Positions 35,889 through 44,664 of a stretch of DNA of 64,000 nt are shown here, one piece after another. The notes beneath the pieces were generated by a model, which was not told the DNA's origin, made no database searches, and saw nothing but the letters and a program-made list of their open reading frames with translations. Origin of the DNA: Bacillus sp. es.034 (GTDB lineage Bacteria > Bacillota > Bacilli > Bacillales > Bacillaceae_B); contig NZ_PDIY01000001.1 of assembly GCF_002563655.1 (NCBI RefSeq), positions 4,022,501-4,086,500 of the forward strand. The letters run 5' to 3'. Position numbers and translations under genes: made by a program. Within the stretch, counting starts at the first letter, position 1. Every line of letters begins with the position of its first letter.

Positions 35889-37940
35889 TTATACTAATTC
35901 ACGATCCCAATGACGATGTGCTGCGATGGCTGCAGTGAATTCCTCGGCGAATGACTTCATGTCTTTCCCGGTTACAACACCTGAGCCTTTCACACCTGCT
36001 TCTTCCAACCAGTGTAAACCTTCATGGGTGGCACCGATCGGTTTAAAGTGAGCATACGCTTCTTTAACAAAGTAGGTGGTATCTTGAGAGAATTTCTTAT
36101 CTGCGTTTTCTCCACCTACTACGTATAGGCTATCGAATAAGACCGATTCTCCCGTTAAGAATGTATGGTCCACTTCAAGCTCTGTACCGTCATCACCTTT
36201 GCGAGTCCCCAGCTTATCACTGATGATTTCAGGCTGAACCCCTTCTTCTTTAAGAGCAGAGAGAACACGGTTCACTTCTTCTCCTTTGAAGCCATCTCCA
36301 ACGATGACACCGACTTTACGGGTAGCCGGCTTTTTTTTCGTATTTTCCTGACTTAAAGCCGGTGAAGATTTCGTTACCTTCGATCCTTCTCCTTCAGGTA
36401 CTTCTATATTGATTGCTTCTGCGAAACCTTTTGCCAGGTCCATACTGACGTTTGCAAACATATCGACGATCTGCTTTTGAACCGATTTGCTTTTCACTTT
36501 TCCCAGTTCAAAACTGAAGGCTTGAATGATATGCTCCTTCTCAGGTTTACTCATGCTGTTCCAGAATAGTGTCGCCTGTGAGAAGTGGTCCTTGAAGCTT
36601 TCACTTCTTGTACGTACTTTCCTGCCTTCCATCTTTTCCTGATAATGTGTGTACCCGCCTTCTTCCTTCGAAGCAGGGGCCGGTGTATTATGAGCCAGTG
36701 AATTGTTATGATAGCTCACCGGTCCTTTATTAATGGTATGACGGCCATATCCATCACGCTGGTTATTGTGGAAAGGACATACAGGTCTGTTAATCGGAAG
36801 CTCGTGGAAGTTCGGTCCCCCAAGACGGATCAATTGTGTATCCGTATAGGAGAATAAGCGCCCCTGCAACAACGGATCATTGGAGAAATCGATTCCAGGC
36901 ACAACAGATCCAGGATGGAATGCAGCCTGCTCCGTTTCGGCAAATACATTGTCCACATTGCGGTTTAACGTCATTTTCCCGACGATCTTCACAGGGATTT
37001 CCTCTTCCGGCCATAATTTCGTAGGATCGAGGACATCAAAGTCAAAGTTAAACTCATCTTCCTCTTTGATGAGCTGAACACCGAGCTCATACTCCGGATA
37101 GTCCCCTCCCTCGATGGATTCGTAAAGATCCCGGCGGTGGAAATCTGGGTCTTTCCCGTTAATCTTCTGTGCTTCATCCCAAACGAGTGAGTGGGTTCCG
37201 AGTACCGGTTTCCAGTGGAATTTCACAAAGTGGGCTTTGCCTTCCTCGTTCACCAGGCGGAATGTATGGACACCGAAGCCTTCCATCATACGGAAGCTGC
37301 GGGGAATCGCCCGATCGGACATGGCCCACATCACCATATGAGCGGACTCCTGATTGTTCGCGATAAAGTCCCAGAATGTGTCGTGGGCAGAAGCAGCCTG
37401 AGGCATTTCATTATGTGGCTCAGGTTTAAGGGCATGAACAAGATCCGGGAATTTGATCGCATCCTGAATGAAGAATACGGGAATATTGTTCCCTACGAGA
37501 TCATAATTCCCTTCTTCTGTATAAAATTTAGTGGCAAATCCCCGTGCATCCCGTACAGCCTCCGCAGAGCCCCTGGAGCCCGCCACTGTGGAAAAGCGTA
37601 CGAATACAGGTGTCTTCGTCGACGTGTCCTGAAGAAATTTAGCCCTAGTATATTCTTTCATAGAGTCATAAAGTTCAAACTCCCCATGAGCCGCAAAACC
37701 GCGTGCATGAACAATCCGTTCAGGGATCCGTTCATGGTCGAAGTGGGTCATCTTCTCACGGAAGTGGAAATCCTCCATTATAGTAGGTCCACGCTCTCCG
37801 GCTTTCAGGGAAAACTCATCCTCTGATACCTTCAGCCCTTGATTGGTTGTAAGATGCTTTCCTTCGTCATCCACTCTATACTGTTCAAGCTGTTCATCTT
37901 TACTTTTACCATTCACCTTCGTACGACGATCGTCTCCCAT
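35889..37940 (-). CDS. katE: Large-subunit catalase KatE (clade II)
   Basis: 683 residues, breaking down hydrogen peroxide. The distal-pocket His is in VHARGFAAHGEFE, followed by RFSTVAGSRGSAE, VGNNIPVFF, and the heme-ligand Tyr in GRLFSYTDTQLIRLG. A C-terminal DJ-1/flavodoxin-like domain starts near residue 540 (KVGVIVGDGF), the mark of large catalases. ATG 37940 has AGAGGG 7 nt upstream and excludes an unlikely 15-residue extension. A sigma-B promoter lies upstream, so it is general-stress-induced. Confidence 0.94.
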   Translation of the reverse strand: MGDDRRTKVNGKSKDEQLEQYRVDDEGKHLTTNQGLKVSEDEFSLKAGERGPTIMEDFHFREKMTHFDHERIPERIVHARGFAAHGEFELYDSMKEYTRAKFLQDTSTKTPVFVRFSTVAGSRGSAEAVRDARGFATKFYTEEGNYDLVGNNIPVFFIQDAIKFPDLVHALKPEPHNEMPQAASAHDTFWDFIANNQESAHMVMWAMSDRAIPRSFRMMEGFGVHTFRLVNEEGKAHFVKFHWKPVLGTHSLVWDEAQKINGKDPDFHRRDLYESIEGGDYPEYELGVQLIKEEDEFNFDFDVLDPTKLWPEEEIPVKIVGKMTLNRNVDNVFAETEQAAFHPGSVVPGIDFSNDPLLQGRLFSYTDTQLIRLGGPNFHELPINRPVCPFHNNQRDGYGRHTINKGPVSYHNNSLAHNTPAPASKEEGGYTHYQEKMEGRKVRTRSESFKDHFSQATLFWNSMSKPEKEHIIQAFSFELGKVKSKSVQKQIVDMFANVSMDLAKGFAEAINIEVPEGEGSKVTKSSPALSQENTKKKPATRKVGVIVGDGFKGEEVNRVLSALKEEGVQPEIISDKLGTRKGDDGTELEVDHTFLTGESVLFDSLYVVGGENADKKFSQDTTYFVKEAYAHFKPIGATHEGLHWLEEAGVKGSGVVTGKDMKSFAEEFTAAIAAHRHWDRELV

Positions 37941-37997
37941 TCTTTCATCCCTCTCATGTGTATTAATGTTTACTATGTAAAACATTCTGGTTATCTA

Positions 37998-38022
37998 GTA
38001 CCCTGGATGAATTGACCTAAAC
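37998..38022 (-). promoter_or_regulatory. Sigma-B promoter of katE
   Basis: On the minus strand GTTTAG (38017-38022), 13 bases, GGGTAC (37998-38003), close to the sigma-B consensus GTTTAA-N12-15-GGGTAT. Confidence 0.7.
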
Positions 38023-38070
38023 ATTTAGGAGCTATGATTTTTTAAATTTTTCCATTCTTTTCTTTACTGC

Positions 38071-38116
38071 GTAACATTGTTCTGTTAAACTGAACATACA
38101 GTAACGTAACAATGTT
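38071..38116. promoter_or_regulatory. Paired inverted repeats upstream of yhbD
   Basis: GTAACATTGTT (38071-38081) and GTAACAATGTT (38106-38116); AACATTGTT and AACAATGTT are reverse complements. They lie just before the yhbD ribosome site and may be an autoregulatory operator for its HTH protein. Confidence 0.5.
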
Positions 38117-38141
38117 TTGTTGCGAAAAGAGGTGAACCCTC

Positions 38142-38777
38142 ATGGAAACAGATCTTATTTCTAAAAAGGAAGTGCTGGAGCTGACTGGAATATCTTACGG
38201 ACAGCTTTACCGCTGGAAACGAAAGAATATCATCCCTGAAAGCTGGTTCATCAAGAAATCCAGCTACACCGGTCAGGAGACGTTCTTCCCGAGGGAAAAG
38301 ATGCTTGCACGGATCGATACAATCAAAGAATTGAAAGATGATTACTCCCTGGATGAGCTCTCTGATTTCTTTTCACCCAATCCAGCAAAGATCACAGTCA
38401 GTGTAGAAGAACTGTCGTCCCACAACATTCTTTCAGAACACACCATGGCTTTCTGTACATCGCTATTACCAGTAAAGAAAGCTTACGAATTCCAGGACAT
38501 CTTGCATATGGTGATCATCGAAAGGTGCCATAGGGCAGAGATTCCTAAAGAAGCCCGGCAGACCCTTTATCTTTTTCTTCATGAGAAATTTACACCACTG
38601 AAAGAGTCTTCCCTTGAGTTGATCGGTCTCAAAAAAGGTGAGGCGTATATGTGGATGCTCCTGCCCCTCCCTTCAGATTTCCTGTTGGACCATACGGCTC
38701 AAGTCGTATTGAGATTCGATCTACAACAAATGATGGAAGAATTGAAAATCACGTTAACGAATACGAAGGGGATCTGA
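38142..38777 (+). CDS. yhbD: YhbD (DUF4004) protein with MerR-like HTH
   Basis: 211 residues. The N-terminus (ISKKEVLELTGISYGQLYRW, then FPREKMLARIDTIKELK) is a MerR-like DNA-binding fold; the rest is a DUF4004 domain of unknown ligand. In B. subtilis YhbD precedes the bactofilin-like YhbE and YhbF, as here. GAGGTG lies before ATG 38142. It probably regulates the pair through the inverted repeats upstream. Confidence 0.85.
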   Translation: METDLISKKEVLELTGISYGQLYRWKRKNIIPESWFIKKSSYTGQETFFPREKMLARIDTIKELKDDYSLDELSDFFSPNPAKITVSVEELSSHNILSEHTMAFCTSLLPVKKAYEFQDILHMVIIERCHRAEIPKEARQTLYLFLHEKFTPLKESSLELIGLKKGEAYMWMLLPLPSDFLLDHTAQVVLRFDLQQMMEELKITLTNTKGI

Positions 38778-38802
38778 TGTCCCTGAATAGGAGGAGATAT
38801 GC

Positions 38803-39594
38803 ATGAATACAGTGGAAAAGAAAAAGCTTCATGATTTGAAGATCAGCGGGTCCGGATCATCCGGCGGTGGCCAATTTGATGAAGTGAAGATCAGTGGAAG
38901 CGGGAAAATCGCAGGGGATATTGACTGCCGTGAAATGAGAATATCGGGTTCCGGCACCGTTGCAGGTGATGTTAAAGCTGGCCTGATCAAAACAAGCGGC
39001 TCTTCCTCCATCGAAGGAGATACGAAAGCCGAAACGATTACAACGAGCGGAAGTTCCAAATATGAAGGGTCCGTGATGGCATCCGAAATGACGATAAGTG
39101 GATCCAGTAAGGTGACCAGGGATCTTATCATCGAAAAATTCAAGATAAGCGGTTCATGCAAAATAGGCGGAAAAATTCAGGGCGGATTGATCAGGGCGAG
39201 CGGGTCGTTAACGGTTGGAGGGGATTGTGAAGTCGAAACCTTCTCAACTTCGGGCTCTGTAAACATTGATGGATTGCTGAACGCCGACAATGTCCAGATT
39301 GAAGTCAACCATGAATCTTCCATTAAAGAAATAGGCGGTGAAAAAATTTCAGTGACTCACCATCATTCAAGCAAACTACTGAAACAGGTAGTCAACTTCT
39401 TTCTCCAAAAGGAAGATTACTTATTTTCCGAACTGATTGAAGGTGACGAAGTATATCTCGAAAATACGAAGGCAAAACTCGTGCGCGGAAAAAACGTCGT
39501 AATCAGGGAGAATTGTGAAATCGATACGGTAGAATACTCCGGCACCATCGAGGTACACAAGGACAGCTCCATCCGAAACAAGGTGAAAATCTGA
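38803..39594 (+). CDS. Polymer-forming cytoskeletal (bactofilin-like) protein, YhbE/YhbF type
   Basis: 263 residues. From about residue 9 to 160 a repeat of roughly 18-20 residues carries SGS at each turn (KISGSGSSGGGQFDEV, KISGSGKIAGDIDCREM, RISGSGTVAGDV and so on, about eight turns), the pattern of a right-handed beta-helix as in bactofilins. A second, non-repetitive beta-rich domain ends the protein. AGGAGGAG precedes ATG 38803, 25 bases after yhbD. Confidence 0.88.
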   Translation: MNTVEKKKLHDLKISGSGSSGGGQFDEVKISGSGKIAGDIDCREMRISGSGTVAGDVKAGLIKTSGSSSIEGDTKAETITTSGSSKYEGSVMASEMTISGSSKVTRDLIIEKFKISGSCKIGGKIQGGLIRASGSLTVGGDCEVETFSTSGSVNIDGLLNADNVQIEVNHESSIKEIGGEKISVTHHHSSKLLKQVVNFFLQKEDYLFSELIEGDEVYLENTKAKLVRGKNVVIRENCEIDTVEYSGTIEVHKDSSIRNKVKI

Positions 39595-39764
39595 TATACC
39601 AGTGAGAGGGGGGGAGCGGCGAGGCCACCCCTGTTATTTCATTTCCACTACCCTCTTTACATCCCCTTAATCTCCACATAATCGAAATTTCATATTTTTA
39701 TTCTGAATGTTCTGCTATATTAATAGGTATATAGTACAATCCTGCGAGGATATTGGAGGACTTT

Positions 39765-41060
39765 ATGGAACGCTTGACGGATCACCTCATCATCATCTCA
39801 TTCGATTGTTTATCTGCCTTGGACTTTCCCATTCTAAAAGAACTTCCCCACTTCCAGGAGCTGCTTGCACGCGGGTCTTACTGCAAAGGGGTTGAAACCA
39901 TCTATCCTTCTGTCACGTATCCTTGTCACGCCACGATTGTAACCGGAAAGTACCCCAATCGTCACGGTGTGGTGAATAATACACTCCTCCAGCCTGGCAG
40001 GGAATCGCCGGACTGGCATTGGCACCGGAAATCCATAAAGGGTACCACCCTTTATGACGAGGCAAAGAAGGCCGGGATGACCACCGCTGCCCTCCTTTGG
40101 CCGGTGACAGCCAAAGCGGACATAGATTTCAATATGCCGGAAATCTTCGCCAATCGTCCCTGGCATAATCAAATCCTCGTTTCACTTCTGAATGGGAGTC
40201 CCCTCTTCCAACTACAGATGAATCGTCTTTTTGGCCATCTGCGCAAAGGCCTGAATCAACCTGAGCTGGATGATTTCGTCCTGGAATCGACGCTTGAAAC
40301 CATCAAAAGGAAACCGGATTTATTGCTTGTGCACTTTACGGACCTTGATACCATGCGGCATTACCACGGTTTCTCTTCTGACGAAGCACATGCTGCCCTC
40401 CGCCGCCATGATGACAGATTGGGAAGAATCATAGGAGCGTTAAGGGAAAACGGCATGTATGACAAGTCGACGATTGTGGCCCTTGGTGATCATAGTGCCC
40501 TCGATGAACTGAAGGCGGTCCAGCTTAACATTCTTCTTAAGGAAAATGGGTTCATCACCGTAAACCACCGCGGTAAGGTCACTGACTGGAAGGCGTATTG
40601 CAAAGGGTGTGATGGTTCTGCCTATGTGTACACAAAGGATTCCGATTCCACTCAAGAAGTGAAGTCGCTATTGGAAAGGTTACAACCGGACCCTTCCAAT
40701 GGAATCGAATCCATACTCACTGGAGAAGAAGCTGCCGGGAAAGGGGCCGATGACCACTGTTCGTTTATGCTCGAGGCCAGACTCGGTTTTTATTTCAAAG
40801 ATGCACTGGATGGCTCCTTCATTCATACGATCACTCCGGAAGATGTGAAGGATAAGCGTTACACGTATGGCTCCCACGGCTATTCTCCGAAAAAGGAGAA
40901 CTACTCCACGATCTTCATGGCGGCAGGAAAAGGAATACGTCCTCACCTTGAGATTCCTTCCATGGGTCTCATAGATGAAGGACCGACATTTGCAAGATTA
41001 CTCGGTCTCAGCTTAAAAGATATTGACGGACAAATGATTGAAGAATTATTGGATATCTAA
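39765..41060 (+). CDS. Alkaline phosphatase superfamily nucleotide pyrophosphatase/phosphodiesterase
   Basis: 431 residues with no signal peptide. The first metal Asp is in IIISFDC. The Thr nucleophile is in YPSVTYPCHATIVTGKYP, the NPP/ENPP signature. Further metal ligands are in HFTDLDTMRHYHG and ALGDHSA, and the last His is in YGSHGYSP. It would hydrolyse nucleotide pyrophosphate or phosphodiester bonds. ATG 39765 follows GGAGGA; the TTG 12 bases upstream lacks a site. It is followed after 31 bases by an MFS gene. Confidence 0.88.
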   Translation: MERLTDHLIIISFDCLSALDFPILKELPHFQELLARGSYCKGVETIYPSVTYPCHATIVTGKYPNRHGVVNNTLLQPGRESPDWHWHRKSIKGTTLYDEAKKAGMTTAALLWPVTAKADIDFNMPEIFANRPWHNQILVSLLNGSPLFQLQMNRLFGHLRKGLNQPELDDFVLESTLETIKRKPDLLLVHFTDLDTMRHYHGFSSDEAHAALRRHDDRLGRIIGALRENGMYDKSTIVALGDHSALDELKAVQLNILLKENGFITVNHRGKVTDWKAYCKGCDGSAYVYTKDSDSTQEVKSLLERLQPDPSNGIESILTGEEAAGKGADDHCSFMLEARLGFYFKDALDGSFIHTITPEDVKDKRYTYGSHGYSPKKENYSTIFMAAGKGIRPHLEIPSMGLIDEGPTFARLLGLSLKDIDGQMIEELLDI

Positions 41061-41091
41061 AGAAGATTCTGTTTCCTTAGGGGGAAAAATC

Positions 41092-42366
41092 ATGAAACGT
41101 TTTTCAAAAGAAGAAAGCAGCTGGATTTTTTATGATTGGGCCAATTCAGCGTATTCCATTATCATTTCTACCGCTGTCTTTCCGCTCTTTTATAAAGCAG
41201 CCGCTACAAATGCCGGTGTCAGTGCCGCTAATTCAACGGCCTATTTGGGATACACCATTGCCATTGCGACCTTCATCCTGGCCATGATCGGTCCCATACT
41301 TGGTACCATCGCCGATTATGAGGGATATAAGAAGAAGTTCTTTACCTTCTTTTTTGCACTGGGTGTGACATTCACCCTCCTCCTCGCTTTCGTCCCGAGC
41401 GATCAATGGCTGCTTCTTTTAGTCTTCTATACAGTGGCAGCAGTCGGCTCAGCCGGTTCGAACGTCTTCTATGATGCCTTTCTGACCGACGTTACGACGG
41501 AAGAAAGGATGAATCGTGTATCGTCACGTGGATTTGGATTCGGGTATATCGGGAGCACGATTCCGTTCATCCTAAGCATCGCCATCATCATCTTATCCCA
41601 GAACGGGACCCTTCCCATCTCCGTCACCGTCGCCAGTAAGATTGCCTTTGTGATTACCGCTTTATGGTGGGGTCTTTTCTCTATACCGCTATTAAAGAAT
41701 GTCCATCAGCGCTACTTCATCCAACGGGAGAAAAACCCGGTCGCGAACAGCTTCAAACGTCTTGGCAAAACGATGAAAGAAGTCAGGAAATACCGGGCAC
41801 TCTTTTTATTCCTGCTTGCTTACTTCTTTTATATTGATGGTGTCGGTACCATCATCACGATGTCCACTGCGTACGGATCTGATCTTGGGATCACCTCCAC
41901 CAACCTTTTGATCATCCTCTTTGTGACCCAGGTGGTGGCTGGACCATTCGCCATTCTCTATGGAAGGCTGGCTGAAAAATTCACGGGTAAAAAGATGCTG
42001 TATGTCGGCATTTCCGTGTATATCATCGTTTGCATTTACGCCTATTTCTTAGAAACAACCATGGACTTCTGGATCCTCGCCATGCTCGTCGCTTCTTCTC
42101 AAGGAGGCATACAGGCACTGAGCAGGGCTTATTTTGCAAAACTGATTCCGAAGAAAAATGCCAACGAATTCTTTGGGTTTTACAATATTTTCGGTAAGTT
42201 TGCATCGATTCTCGGACCCTTATTAGTGGCAGTCACCGCGCAAATGACCGGTGCATCCAACAGTGGTGTGTTCAGTCTGGTCATCCTCTTTATCATCGGG
42301 ATCGTGATACTTGCTTTCGTACCAGAGCCGACAGAGGCTGACGTCGAGAAATCAGCCATCGTATAA
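41092..42366 (+). CDS. MFS transporter, UMF1/YxiO-like
   Basis: 424 residues with 12 membrane helices. WIFYDWANSAYSIIISTAVF at the N-terminus is the mark of the UMF1 family (Atg22-like vacuolar amino-acid effluxers; bacterial YxiO). GGGGG precedes ATG 41092. It is probably co-transcribed with the phosphodiesterase gene upstream, which suggests that the transporter handles a product of it; this is inference. Confidence 0.85.
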   Translation: MKRFSKEESSWIFYDWANSAYSIIISTAVFPLFYKAAATNAGVSAANSTAYLGYTIAIATFILAMIGPILGTIADYEGYKKKFFTFFFALGVTFTLLLAFVPSDQWLLLLVFYTVAAVGSAGSNVFYDAFLTDVTTEERMNRVSSRGFGFGYIGSTIPFILSIAIIILSQNGTLPISVTVASKIAFVITALWWGLFSIPLLKNVHQRYFIQREKNPVANSFKRLGKTMKEVRKYRALFLFLLAYFFYIDGVGTIITMSTAYGSDLGITSTNLLIILFVTQVVAGPFAILYGRLAEKFTGKKMLYVGISVYIIVCIYAYFLETTMDFWILAMLVASSQGGIQALSRAYFAKLIPKKNANEFFGFYNIFGKFASILGPLLVAVTAQMTGASNSGVFSLVILFIIGIVILAFVPEPTEADVEKSAIV

Positions 42367-42403
42367 AGAAAGAGCCTGAACGCATATGTTCAGGCTCTTT
42401 CTT
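42366..42403. terminator. Bidirectional terminator between MFS gene and azoR
   Basis: AAAGAGCCTGAAC / GTTCAGGCTCTTT. Confidence 0.88.
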
Positions 42404-42413
42404 AAGCATTTCA

Positions 42414-43049
42414 TTAAAAAGTGTGTGCTGCATCTTTCGCACGGGCAATCGCAGCCTCCTTGATTTCCTGTGCTTTATCCGGCATCGCCGCATGGCCCTC
42501 CACAAATACTCCCTCAAAGGAAGGTACACCAAAGAATTGCATGATAAGGCTTAAATAACGATGTCCCATTTCCATGCCTGCTGCCGGTCCTTCAGAGTAA
42601 ATACCTCCCCGGGCCTGGATATGTATCGCTTTCTTGTCCGTCAATAATCCAACTGGTCCCTGTTCCGTATACTTGAACGATTTCCCGGCCACTGCTACGG
42701 AATCGATATATGCTTTCATCACCGGTGGAAATAAAAAATTCCAGAAAGGGGTCACAAATACGTATTTATCAGCCCCGATGAACTGATCGGATAGTTCATT
42801 CAAGCGGTTTACTTTCTTCTGCTCTTCCATGGAAAGCTCCTCAAATCCTTTTCCTGCTTGAAGCTTCCCCCATCCACTGAAGACATCCGCATCGATATGG
42901 GGAATATGCTCCCTGTACAAATCGAGGTGAATCACCTCATCATCCCCGTTTACTTCCCTATACGTATCCATAAATGCTTTCGCAACCGCCATGCTGTACG
43001 ATTGGGTATCGTCATGGGGATGCGCGGTGATATATAATACTTTCGCCAT
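42414..43049 (-). CDS. azoR: FMN-dependent NADH-azoreductase
   Basis: 211 residues of the flavodoxin-fold AzoR/quinone reductase family: [20 protein letters not shown] (FMN phosphate loop), [17 protein letters not shown] (FMN-contacting), and ARGGIYSEG. It reduces azo compounds and quinones by two electrons, protecting against thiol stress. It ends in a bidirectional terminator. Catabolite or thiol regulators were not evident upstream. Confidence 0.9.
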   Translation of the reverse strand: MAKVLYITAHPHDDTQSYSMAVAKAFMDTYREVNGDDEVIHLDLYREHIPHIDADVFSGWGKLQAGKGFEELSMEEQKKVNRLNELSDQFIGADKYVFVTPFWNFLFPPVMKAYIDSVAVAGKSFKYTEQGPVGLLTDKKAIHIQARGGIYSEGPAAGMEMGHRYLSLIMQFFGVPSFEGVFVEGHAAMPDKAQEIKEAAIARAKDAAHTF

Positions 43050-43123
43050 ACATCATCCATCCTTTCTTCTTTTGACTCACAATCGTATTTTGTGGAGATA
43101 GAGATGGAATTATCCTTTTAAAC

Positions 43124-43153
43124 GAAAAAAAAATGCTGCCCTTTAGGACAGCA
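43124..43153 (-). terminator. Terminator of the 47-residue protein gene
   Basis: GTGCTGTCC/GGGCAGCA stem with eight or more T on the minus strand. Confidence 0.75.
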
Positions 43154-43161
43154 CTCGATTC

Positions 43162-43305
43162 TTACTCTTCTTCACCTGGTACTTCGAACGGGTTCCCACC
43201 GATATTTTTTCTCATTTCGTCTGTTAGTTCGAATGGAGTGTTTTCTTGTGTTTCCCCTGCTGCGAAATGGTGACTGCCATCAAAGTGAAATGGTTTACCT
43301 TCCAA
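43162..43305 (-). CDS. 47-residue acidic small protein
   Basis: Starts at TTG 43305 with GGAGGTG 7 nt upstream: EGKPFHFDGSHHFAAGETQ, then PFELTDEMRKNIGGNPFEVP. It is acidic and soluble, with no Cys. Its own strong ribosome site and terminator make it a convincing gene, but I do not recognise the family. It may be a sporulation-stage or stress small protein. Confidence 0.65.
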   Translation of the reverse strand: MEGKPFHFDGSHHFAAGETQENTPFELTDEMRKNIGGNPFEVPGEEE

Positions 43306-43402
43306 TGTCGACACCTCCGTTTTACTGTAGTATGACCATTATGTACGGGTCCATTCAGCACAGACCTTTTACCCGGTAGTATTTACCTTATTATAATATG
43401 CT

Positions 43403-43939
43403 TCACTTCCAGAAGATATCCTTTTTTCCCATTTTATATTGATATTTTTTATTTTCTAATACAACGACCTGTTCGGAGGATGATGTTGCTGCACGTTTTG
43501 TTTCCTCCACGAGATGCTGTATGAGTCCATGACATTGCTCTGCCCCTTTCACAAGCAGGGGCACACCGATCCAGTCGATACGCAGTTCCCTTGAGAAGAA
43601 TCCTCCCGCCGTCATCGTTGGCGGTACGGTTGGCGAAGTGTCGGAAATGATGATCTTCTCCTTTTGTCCATAACGATTCAGCAAAATGCTACTAAGATCG
43701 GTTAAGGCAGGGACCACATACTTTGAATTCCTTCTCCCGATCGTATAGACGGGATGACCTTCTTCGTCCGTTCCGTGATATAGAATGTGTCCCGTGTCTT
43801 TTTTTGTAAGCTGGTTAAAATATGGAACAGAAAGGATCTCTTTCTTCGTTAACTTTCCCTGTTTCAATATGTGTAAATGATAGGCTGCAGCCATGGACGT
43901 GGTATGAGTACCACCGAAATCGTTGTAAATATAAATCAT
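43403..43939 (-). CDS. DUF3189 family protein
   Basis: 178 residues. MIYIYNDFGGTHTTSMAAAYHLH begins the protein and contains a P-loop-like GGTHTTS. ILYHGTDEEGHPVYTIGR and a basic C-terminal end follow. It matches the DUF3189 family of spore-former proteins, of unknown function. ATG 43939 is followed immediately by the conserved block, so the start is secure. Confidence 0.82.
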   Translation of the reverse strand: MIYIYNDFGGTHTTSMAAAYHLHILKQGKLTKKEILSVPYFNQLTKKDTGHILYHGTDEEGHPVYTIGRRNSKYVVPALTDLSSILLNRYGQKEKIIISDTSPTVPPTMTAGGFFSRELRIDWIGVPLLVKGAEQCHGLIQHLVEETKRAATSSSEQVVVLENKKYQYKMGKKDIFWK

Positions 43940-44016
43940 CTAATCACCTATATGAGATTCGTTTTCTTCAGTATGAACGGTTGGGGAGGAGAGTATCCCT
44001 TTTCATTTTAATTCCA

Positions 44017-44050
44017 TAAAAAAACCTGCTCCCAAGAATGGGAAAGCAGG
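44017..44050 (-). terminator. Terminator of the ferritin gene
   Basis: CCTGCT..CCCA / TGGG..AGCAGG followed on the minus strand by seven T. Confidence 0.75.
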
Positions 44051-44064
44051 AAATCACTGTTGTT

Positions 44065-44586
44065 TCAACCACCCGCAGGAGCGGGACCGGCTGCTGGTGC
44101 TGCTGTACGCTGACCAAGTTCCTGGTCCAGTACCAATAGAGCGGCGGGATTATCTCCGGCAAGTTTCAACCGATCAACAATCGTCAGGGCCTGAGCTTCT
44201 TCATCAATCTGTTCTCTCAGAAATTCCTGAATGATGACAGCAGTCTGTTGATCATTTTGGGCGGCATAGTTGTATGCTTGTTGATAGGAGTTGGTAACGA
44301 ATTGCTCATGCTCGAGCAATTTTTGAAACGTTTGAAGAGGGGTGCCATACTCTTTCGGCTGCGCAGGAAGCTGCTGAAGATCGACTAGCCCTCCCCTGTC
44401 TGTCACATAGTCGATAAGCTTCAACATATGAGTTCGCTCTTCTTCCGACTGTAGTCTCAGCCAACTGGCCATCCCTGTATAATTCTGATTCGCCATATAG
44501 GCTGACATGGCAAGATACAGGGTAGTGGATACATGCTCGATCCCGATTAAATTATTTAAGAGTTTTTGAATTTGTTCATTAAGCAT
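44065..44586 (-). CDS. Non-heme ferritin
   Basis: 173 residues. A four-helix ferritin with ferroxidase-site Glu in LIGIEHVSTTLYL, EEERTHM (E, H), and later EHEQFVTNSY and EQIDEEAQ. It resembles FtnA more than Dps. The C-terminus has an unusual Ala/Pro/Gly tail (TAAPAAGPAPAGG) beyond the usual end. It stores iron; no Fur or Per box was evident upstream. Confidence 0.88.
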   Translation of the reverse strand: MLNEQIQKLLNNLIGIEHVSTTLYLAMSAYMANQNYTGMASWLRLQSEEERTHMLKLIDYVTDRGGLVDLQQLPAQPKEYGTPLQTFQKLLEHEQFVTNSYQQAYNYAAQNDQQTAVIIQEFLREQIDEEAQALTIVDRLKLAGDNPAALLVLDQELGQRTAAPAAGPAPAGG

Positions 44587-44664
44587 ACTTTTCCTCCTAT
44601 ATTAAATGTATTGACCATTTATTTTATTGAAGGAAAGATAAAATTATGATGAATTCATGAAACC

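Noticed and set aside
37191..37826. A 211-residue open frame antisense to katE
   Set aside because: KatE on the other strand has complete catalase motifs through this stretch. The antisense frame has no ribosome site and is a by-product of codon bias.
35889..38022. PerR control of katE or bcp
   Set aside because: No TTATAATnATTATAA-like site was found near either start; katE instead has a sigma-B promoter.
39595..39752. G-rich stretch after the bactofilin-like gene as a terminator
   Set aside because: The possible stem around GGGGGGAGCGG pairs only four bases with CCCC and has no T run; nothing else was seen in the gap.
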